A stretch of 9,946 nucleotides of DNA from Fimbriimonadales bacterium (GTDB taxonomy: Bacteria; Armatimonadota; Fimbriimonadia; Fimbriimonadales; GBS-DC): the NCBI GenBank assembly GCA_025060055.1, contig JANXCK010000044.1, positions 1 through 9,946 on the forward strand, written 5' to 3'. A model generated the notes under the pieces. That model did not search any database. It was given only the letters and a program-made list of their open reading frames with translations, and was not told the origin of the DNA. Made by a program: the position numbers and the translations under genes. Of this stretch, positions 5,685-9,946 are shown in pieces (positions within the stretch are counted from its first letter, which is position 1; each line of letters starts with the position of its first letter).

Positions 5685-6901
5685 AAGTTATCCCCAGTGC
5701 TACCGAAGTTGAGTAGCACAATCAGCAGGTCGGCATCGTTGACAAAAGAGTCGCCGTTCAAATCGGAAGCGGCGTTGCTGCCCCCGAAGTTGAGCAGCAC
5801 CTGCAGCAGGTCAGCATCATTCACCACATTATCACCATTCACATCGCCGTTGGTCAGCGCGAAGTTCTGCGTCACCGTGCCGTTCAAGTTCAGGCTCACC
5901 TTCTTCGCTAAGCCGGGCACAACTTGCGCCAGCACTTCGGCATTGCCTGTCTCGTTCACGCGCAGCGAATACGCGCCATTTGCTGCCAGCGTAGTGGTGT
6001 AGGTGCGGATGTTCGCACCCTGCTTGACACGGATGGTCGCCTGCCTGCCCGCGTAGCTGCCCGTGTAGCCGTTGACGGTAATAGTACCCTGCAGCTGCGT
6101 ACCTTGCGGCACCGCCTCGCCAAAAATCCGCACACCAAAAGTGGCGGGCACATTCTGCTCAAGGCGATAAGCCCGATACCGTTCCTCCGTCTGCGGCTCG
6201 TATTGCAGGAAGTAGTCAAAGTTCGCGTCGCCAGGCAAATCACCACACACCCACGCGCCTGGAGGAGAGACCTTCAAACCGATATAGAACGCAAAGGTCT
6301 CAAACGGTTCCTCCAACCGACCCGACTGCACAGTGAACAGTTCTTTCGTGGGCAAGGTCGCCAATCGCCAGACGCCTGCGGTGGGGACACTCACGGTGTG
6401 TGGCCCCTGATTAGCTCCCAGAAAGGTGCGCGGCGGATCGTTCAGGGGAAAGGGCGGGAAGTCGTCGCTTGCATCCGTCCAGAAGCCCTGCAGCTGATAG
6501 TTGCCGCGACGCGGGAAATAGACCATAATCTCCACTCGGCATACGCGGAACCTGCCCTGACCGCTCTCGTCCAGAAATGTGTTGATGAGCGCGTCGTCCA
6601 GCACGATGAAATTGCTTTCATAGGCGTAGAATTGACCCGCCGTTGCGAAGCGGTAGTAGAGCAGTTGTTGACACGCGCCCGAAGCAGGAAAGAAATCGTT
6701 GCCCCCAAAATCGGGCTGCCAAGTGATCTTGGGCGGGAAAATCGCTTGGCTCAAATCATCTGCGCTCAGCGTCTGCACAATCTGCACATTATCGAGGCGT
6801 TCCACAAGGTGCCAAGGACCAAGTTCAGTCCATCCGTCGTTTTGCGCGATACCGCACGCGGCAATCGTCGCTGCCGCACAAAAAGCAACTATTCGTCGCA
6901 T
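5681..6901 (-). CDS. Exported protein with C-terminal dockerin-like pair of Ca-binding loops
   Basis: I do not recognise the main body of this 406-residue protein. It starts MRRIVAFCAAATIAAC, an export signal; cleavage may follow about residue 20 (GIAQ), or C16 in IAAC could be a lipoprotein cysteine. Residues 25-250 are rich in aromatic residues and beta-like, without a motif I can name. Residues about 256-348 look like an all-beta module (GTQLQGTITVNGYTGSY, then YTTTLAANGAYSLRV), resembling carboxypeptidase-regulatory or Big-type repeats. The C-terminus has two near-identical loops, DVNGDNVVNDAD (353-364) and DLNGDSFVNDAD (380-391), each followed by LL-VLLNFG, the dockerin type I arrangement of calcium-loop plus helix. 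Dockerins bind cohesins in cellulosomes; no cohesin is visible here, and the pair may instead serve as a sorting or surface-binding tail. The ATG at 6901 is preceded by GGAGGG at seven bases. The stop codon lies within an inverted repeat. Confidence 0.85.
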   Translation of the reverse strand: MRRIVAFCAAATIAACGIAQNDGWTELGPWHLVERLDNVQIVQTLSADDLSQAIFPPKITWQPDFGGNDFFPASGACQQLLYYRFATAGQFYAYESNFIVLDDALINTFLDESGQGRFRVCRVEIMVYFPRRGNYQLQGFWTDASDDFPPFPLNDPPRTFLGANQGPHTVSVPTAGVWRLATLPTKELFTVQSGRLEEPFETFAFYIGLKVSPPGAWVCGDLPGDANFDYFLQYEPQTEERYRAYRLEQNVPATFGVRIFGEAVPQGTQLQGTITVNGYTGSYAGRQATIRVKQGANIRTYTTTLAANGAYSLRVNETGNAEVLAQVVPGLAKKVSLNLNGTVTQNFALTNGDVNGDNVVNDADLLQVLLNFGGSNAASDLNGDSFVNDADLLIVLLNFGSTGDNL

Positions 6902-6977
6902 AGGTTAGCCCTCCATAGTAGCACGGAGTGTTCAAGGCTCATCTGAGCACAAGTAGATTGCCCAGCGCGCCTTCCAT

Positions 6978-7128
6978 AATTATAACCCAACTTGCTACCT
7001 ATCGGTTTTGAGCGGGCGAGATTGCTCGCTCCGCTCGGAATGACAACGCTCTGCACGCGAAAGTGAACCTGTCATTCCGAGCCGCAGGCGAGGAATCTCG
7101 GATAGGTAGCAAGTTGGGTTAATTATAC
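6978..7128. repeat. Imperfect inverted repeat with TACCTATCGG-type ends
   Basis: The left arm has AACCCAACTTGCTACCTATC (6984-7003), and the exact complement occurs at 7101-7120. Inside these, CTCGGAATGACA (7034-7045) is mirrored by TGTCATTCCGAG (7070-7081), with similar but diverged sequence between. The whole is about 150 bases with a centre near 7055. TCATTCCGAGC...GAGGAATCT palindromes are a widespread bacterial intergenic repeat type. A solitary TACCTATCGG at 5396-5405 may be a relic of another copy. Confidence 0.8.
6979..6984 (-). promoter_or_regulatory. Putative -10 element of the dockerin-protein gene (TATAAT)
   Basis: The minus strand reads GGGTTATAAT, a perfect consensus hexamer, about 78 bases before the ATG at 6901. 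The predicted leader is about 70 bases and ends with GGAGGG (6909-6914). The hexamer is at the outer edge of the inverted repeat 6978-7128, so the repeat seems to supply the promoter. No good -35 is visible. Confidence 0.5.
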
Positions 7129-7186
7129 ACCATTCTCTTCCTTTCCCGCTGCACAGCTCAAGCGACTGCCTAAGAGGCTTCGCTGT

Positions 7187-7256
7187 GTAGCGTCGGCGTC
7201 CCCGCCAAGGATGCACGGGCAAGACTGCCCGTGCCACATTCGTAGCGTCGGCGTCC
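7187..7256 (+). repeat. Direct repeat GTAGCGTCGGCGTCC, two copies
   Basis: GTAGCGTCGGCGTCC occurs at 7187-7201 and again at 7242-7256. In the second copy it is the left half of a perfect palindrome; in the first the right half is missing, so copy one may be a decayed or truncated hairpin unit. Confidence 0.75.
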
Positions 7257-7291
7257 GCGCCGACGCTACGGTACGACGGCATCTTGCCGTC
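7213..7291. repeat. Cluster of three compact perfect hairpins
   Basis: Three unrelated stems stand side by side. GCACGGGCA (7213-7221) pairs with TGCCCGTGC (7226-7234) around AGAC. CGTAGCGTCGGCG (7241-7253) pairs with 7258-7270 around TCCG, a 13-base perfect stem. GACGGCA (7275-7281) pairs with TGCCGTC (7285-7291) around TCT and is flanked by GTAC on both sides. None is followed by a T-run, so terminator function is not supported; they look like short repetitive extragenic palindromes. Confidence 0.8.
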
Positions 7292-7305
7292 GGTACATCG
7301 CAACT

Positions 7306-7492
7306 TATACCAGTCGCCGTTTCAGACGCCGTGCTGCCCTCACCCCCTGCCCCCTCTCCCACCGCGTGGGAGAGGGGGAAGTGTAGGGGCGAGGTGACCT
7401 CGCCCCAACGCCCAGTTGACTCCCCTCTCCCCCGTGGCAGGAGAGGGGCTGGGGGTGAGGGCACAACGACATTTGAAACGCCGATTGGTATT
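7306..7492. repeat. GC-rich nested inverted repeat, copy 2, with longer arms
   Basis: The core arms GCCCTCACCCCC (7336-7347) and 7451-7462 are identical to copy 1 at 5425-5518. Here the arms extend outward: ATACCAGTCGCCGTTTCA (7307-7324) is matched by the complement of TGAAACGCCGATTGGTAT (7474-7491) with two mismatches. Inside are a perfect 13-base stem (7350-7362 with 7366-7378) and a near-perfect palindrome at 7386-7406 built on GGGGCGAGG/CCTCGCCCC. The outer end adjoins the mgtE promoter. Confidence 0.85.
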
Positions 7493-7514
7493 AGCACCCC
7501 CGATGGGGTATAGT
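7485..7514 (+). promoter_or_regulatory. Putative mgtE promoter (TTGGTA / TATAGT)
   Basis: TATAGT at 7509-7514, preceded by GGGG, has TTGGTA (7485-7490) 18 bases upstream. The -35-like hexamer lies inside the right arm of the inverted repeat 7306-7492. The predicted leader is only about 34 bases, too short for an M-box magnesium riboswitch. GGAGG (7544-7548) lies six bases before the start. Confidence 0.45.
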
Positions 7515-7554
7515 TGTACGAGGGCAGGAGGCACACTCAGCACGGAGGCGAACG

Positions 7555-8928
7555 ATGGAGAACCGCGCGGAGGCTCTACTTGCGGAACTGCGCACAGCAC
7601 TGCAGCAGCCCGACGGGGCACTCCAACAGTTGACGACCGAGTACGCTCCGCAAGATATCGCCGAAGCCCTCTCACTGATGGACAGCCCCGCCGAGCAAGC
7701 CTACGCCCTACTGCAGATGGACGAAGCCGTCGCCTCCGAAATCATCGAGTACCTCGAACCCGCGCTGGTTGAAGAGATTTTTGACCATATCCCCGTCGAG
7801 AAAGCCGCTCGCTTACTGCAGCTCATCCCTGCCGACGACGCCGCGCAAATCATCGATGAACTCGACGAGGCGAAAGCGGAGGCGCTGCTGCAACAGATGG
7901 CGCCGCCCGAAGCCCGCGAAGTGCGCGAACTGCTGGAATACCCCGAAAATACCGCTGGTCGCCTGATGGTGCGCCAGTATGTGCGCGTGCGCCCCGACTG
8001 GACTGCCGAAATGACTCTGGATTACCTGCGCCAAGCAGGACGCGAAATCGAGACCATCTACTACCTATATGCGGTGGACACGCGCCAGCGGCTGGTGGGC
8101 GTCTGCTCGCTGCGCGATGTGGTCGTTGCCGACCCCAGCAAGCGCATCGAGCAGATTATGAATCCTGAGCCTATCGTGGTCAAGCCCGAGACCGACCAAG
8201 AAGAAGTCGCGAACCTGCTCTCCAAGTACGACTTGCTCGCCTTGCCTGTGGTGGATGAGCTGGGGCGCATGCTGGGCATCGTGACGGTGGACGATGTGGT
8301 CGACATTCTGGTGAGCGAGAGCACAGAAGATGTGTTGAAGCTTGGCGGTGTGGAGGCGACCGAAGAGCCGTATTTCCGCCTCACGCCGTGGGATTTGGCT
8401 CGCAAGCGCGTGCGCTGGCTGGTGTTTCTGTTTGTAGCGCAACTGCTTTCAGGCGCAGTGCTACGCACCTATGACGAAGCGATTCAGGAAGTCACGGCGC
8501 TGGCGTGGTTCATTCCGCTGCTGATTGGCTCAGGCGGCAACGCGGGGGCACAAACCACCACCACGATTACCCGCGCAATTGCGCTGGGCGAAGTGCGTTG
8601 GCATCACATCTTGCGTGTGATTGCGCGCGAGCTGCGCACAGGGCTGCTGCTGGGCGCGCTGGTCGGCGTCATCGGCATTCTTAATGCGCTGTTTTGGACA
8701 CGACTGGGCTACAGCTGGGAAAAGCAGCTGGATATTGCGCTTACCGTAGGGCTGGCGCAGGTGGGCATCATCACGCTGGCAACCACCGTCGGCGCGTGTC
8801 TGCCGATTATCGCCAAACGGCTCAACATCGACCCTGCCGTCATGTCCGCGCCGTTTATCACCACGATTGTGGACGCCTCAGGGCTGCTGCTCTACTTCAC
8901 GCTGGCGCAACTGATTGTGTTCCGCTGA
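7555..8928 (+). CDS. mgtE: Magnesium transporter MgtE
   Basis: MgtE is an inner-membrane magnesium channel gated by cytosolic magnesium. The 457-residue product matches the roughly 450-residue Thermus protein in length and order. An acidic helical N domain spans about 1-135 (repeated hydrophobic/acidic helices ending EYPENTAGRLM). Two CBS domains follow, about 138-200 (YLYAVDTRQRLVGVCSLRDV) and 202-260 (LPVVDELGRMLGIVTVDDVV). A connecting plug helix precedes five predicted membrane segments between 286 and 456. The signature PLLIGSGGNAGAQTTTTITR (321-340) and VDASGLLLYF (439-448) are present; D440 is the likely pore aspartate that binds magnesium. The ATG at 7555 is preceded by GGAGG at six bases. 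The gene appears monocistronic: the next gene has its own promoter 26 bases after this stop. Regulation is probably by the protein's own N/CBS sensor, since the leader is short. Confidence 0.96.
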   Translation: MENRAEALLAELRTALQQPDGALQQLTTEYAPQDIAEALSLMDSPAEQAYALLQMDEAVASEIIEYLEPALVEEIFDHIPVEKAARLLQLIPADDAAQIIDELDEAKAEALLQQMAPPEAREVRELLEYPENTAGRLMVRQYVRVRPDWTAEMTLDYLRQAGREIETIYYLYAVDTRQRLVGVCSLRDVVVADPSKRIEQIMNPEPIVVKPETDQEEVANLLSKYDLLALPVVDELGRMLGIVTVDDVVDILVSESTEDVLKLGGVEATEEPYFRLTPWDLARKRVRWLVFLFVAQLLSGAVLRTYDEAIQEVTALAWFIPLLIGSGGNAGAQTTTTITRAIALGEVRWHHILRVIARELRTGLLLGALVGVIGILNALFWTRLGYSWEKQLDIALTVGLAQVGIITLATTVGACLPIIAKRLNIDPAVMSAPFITTIVDASGLLLYFTLAQLIVFR

Positions 8929-8954
8929 GACCTCCAAAAAGGGGCGCCATGGGC

Positions 8955-8960
8955 TATAAT
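8955..8960 (+). promoter_or_regulatory. Putative -10 element of the glycosidase gene (TATAAT)
   Basis: GGGCTATAAT lies 42 bases before the ATG at 9003. The predicted leader contains a perfect six-base hairpin, CTTGAA-CCGC-TTCAAG (8971-8986), ending two bases before the AGGGGAG ribosome site (8989-8995). No -35 is recognisable. Confidence 0.55.
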
Positions 8961-9002
8961 AGACTCGGCTCTTGAACCGCTTCAAGTCAGGGGAGTCGAA
9001 CG

Positions 9003-9946
9003 ATGCGCTGGATATTGTTGTTATGGACAGGCATTTGGGCGTGGGCACAGGCAGATGAGTTTGCGCATCCCGCCATCTATCGGGACTACCCAGCGGGACG
9101 CTGGGAAGACTGGTCGTGGGCGAACCGCGAAATGCGCAACACCAGCCCCGTGCGCTCAGGACAGCACTCAATCCGCGTGGACTTTTACCCGTGGTCGTCG
9201 CTTTTTTTCAAGAACCCGAGCGGCTTCGTGGTGGATGGCTTCAGCCATCTGGAGTTTTGGGTGCATGGGGGCAGTGCGGGCAACCCGAACTTTCGCCTTC
9301 GCGCGGAGGTCAACGGCGTCGACCGCGCCCTCGTGCCCGTGTCGCAGTTCGTGAGCAACATTCCGCCGAATCAGTGGACGCGCGTGCTGGTGCCGCTCAG
9401 TGCGCTGGGCGTCAATCCAGGCGATCGGCTCACGGGCATCCATTTTCGCGAGTTTTCGGGGCAGAGCGTGCCGACCTTCTACATAGACGACATTCGCCTG
9501 ATTCGGGCAAATGTCAGTGACCGCGCCACGGCGACAGTGAACTTCAACGCTTCGGGACGCACCATCACGAAGCCGATGCTGGGAATCAATGTCGCCTGCT
9601 GGGACTGGTTTCTGACTACAGCTGAGCGACGTGCGCTGCTGAAACGGCTCAACTTAGGTGCAATGCGCTACCCAGGTGGCTCGATCACGAATGAGTACGA
9701 CTGGCGCAACAACCGCAACCGTCGCTACGGGCACACCTACGGTACAAACACAGACGGCTTTTTGAGTGTGGCGAACGAGATAGGCGCGGAGAAGGTCATC
9801 TGCGTCAACTACGGCTCAGGAACGCCCCAAGAAGCCGCCGACTGGGTGCAGTATGCCAACATCCAGCGGGGTGGCAGCGTGCGCTACTGGACTATCGGCA
9901 ACGAAAACTACGGCTCGTGGGAGTACGATACCCACCCCAACCGCCA
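9003..9946 (+). CDS. Secreted glycoside hydrolase, alpha-L-arabinofuranosidase-like, 5' part
   Basis: The first 314 codons are present; the gene runs off the window end. MRWILLLWTGIWAWAQA is a signal peptide with an A-Q-A cleavage site, so the protein is exported. Residues about 20-170 form a beta-rich domain (GQHSIRVDF, LEFWVHGG, VPTFYIDDIRLIRAN) resembling a carbohydrate-binding or CBM11-like sandwich. From about 180 a catalytic TIM barrel begins: GRTITKPMLGINVACWDWF, then LGAMRYPGGSITNEYDW, VICVNYGSGTPQEAADWVQY and VRYWTIGNENYGSW. RYPGG, GTPQEAADWV and the GNE motif are typical of clan GH-A arabinofuranosidases (GH51-like); E301 is the likely acid/base, while the nucleophile lies beyond the window. 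The substrate could be arabinan or another plant or microbial polysaccharide. The ATG at 9003 has AGGGGAG seven bases upstream and its own -10; the gene is 74 bases after mgtE but functionally unrelated to it. Confidence 0.85.
   Translation, partial: MRWILLLWTGIWAWAQADEFAHPAIYRDYPAGRWEDWSWANREMRNTSPVRSGQHSIRVDFYPWSSLFFKNPSGFVVDGFSHLEFWVHGGSAGNPNFRLRAEVNGVDRALVPVSQFVSNIPPNQWTRVLVPLSALGVNPGDRLTGIHFREFSGQSVPTFYIDDIRLIRANVSDRATATVNFNASGRTITKPMLGINVACWDWFLTTAERRALLKRLNLGAMRYPGGSITNEYDWRNNRNRRYGHTYGTNTDGFLSVANEIGAEKVICVNYGSGTPQEAADWVQYANIQRGGSVRYWTIGNENYGSWEYDTHPNR

Larger units (their letters stand above)
6902..7554. other. 653-base divergent intergenic region dense in palindromes
   Basis: This gap lies between the divergently transcribed dockerin-protein gene and mgtE. 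Reading left to right it holds the first gene's leader and -10, an imperfect inverted repeat (6978-7128), about 55 bases of unassigned sequence that can form a weak CACAGC/GCTGTG stem, three compact perfect hairpins (7213-7291), a second GC-rich nested repeat (7306-7492), and the mgtE promoter and ribosome site. Open frames here are repeat-derived. I see no gene or transposase. Confidence 0.7.

Noticed and set aside
5422..5721. Small minus-strand open frame over the repeats after ltaE
   Set aside because: It consists of repeat-derived sequence and overlaps the end of the dockerin-tailed gene.
7187..7296. CRISPR array
   Set aside because: There are only two copies of a 15-base direct repeat and no regular spacers; the rest are unrelated hairpins.
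7123..7536. Open frames across the 6902-7554 gap on both strands
   Set aside because: Their products are translations of palindromic repeats (for example PLPRGRRGAGGEG) with no conserved domain or ribosome site.
7515..7554. M-box magnesium riboswitch ahead of mgtE
   Set aside because: The predicted leader is about 34 bases, far too short, and the upstream sequence is repeat DNA.
8962..8997. GACTC/GAGTC pairing that could hide the glycosidase ribosome site
   Set aside because: The left half lies before the predicted transcription start, so it would mostly be absent from the mRNA.

Overview
This is a GC-rich bacterial window of ordinary chromosomal character. It carries DNA-repair and housekeeping genes on the left, metabolic genes in the centre, and secreted and transport proteins on the right. 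No rRNA or phylogenetic marker search is possible here. The style resembles Armatimonadota (Fimbriimonadia-like) or a similar diderm, possibly thermophilic, lineage. That impression rests on a secreted protein with a lone dockerin-like pair of Asp/Asn loops, an arabinofuranosidase-like secreted glycosidase, many GC-rich palindromic intergenic repeats, and a mix of leaderless and Shine-Dalgarno-led genes. The assignment is an inference only.

Layout. Minus strand, 1-1011: N-terminal third of mfd, cut by the window edge. 1043-1119: initiator tRNA-fMet with encoded CCA, just upstream of mfd. 1252-2403: mutY. 2568-3164 and 3168-3512: recR and ybaB, a compact ybaB-recR pair. From a shared divergent promoter region the plus strand then carries a ThuA-like gene (3580-4329) overlapping a threonine aldolase gene (4305-5375). 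5376-5680 is a repeat-filled gap. A secreted dockerin-tailed protein follows on the minus strand (5681-6901). 6902-7554 is a 650-base gap packed with inverted repeats and hairpins. Then mgtE (7555-8928) and the start of a secreted glycoside hydrolase (9003 to the window end) lie on the plus strand.

How it fits together. Mfd, MutY and RecR cover transcription-coupled repair, oxidised-guanine repair and recombinational repair, but only ybaB-recR looks like an operon. The ThuA-like protein and the aldolase are translationally coupled by a 25-base overlap. The dockerin protein and the glycosidase both look exported and may belong to extracellular polysaccharide use.

The most interesting signals are non-coding. 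Eight putative -10 elements share a pattern close to GGTANANT, and two of them (mfd, mutY) abut the start codon, implying leaderless mRNAs. At least four imperfect inverted-repeat elements lie between genes; their ends appear to supply a stop codon to one gene and promoter parts to two others. No CRISPR array, phage, insertion-sequence transposase or defence system is visible.
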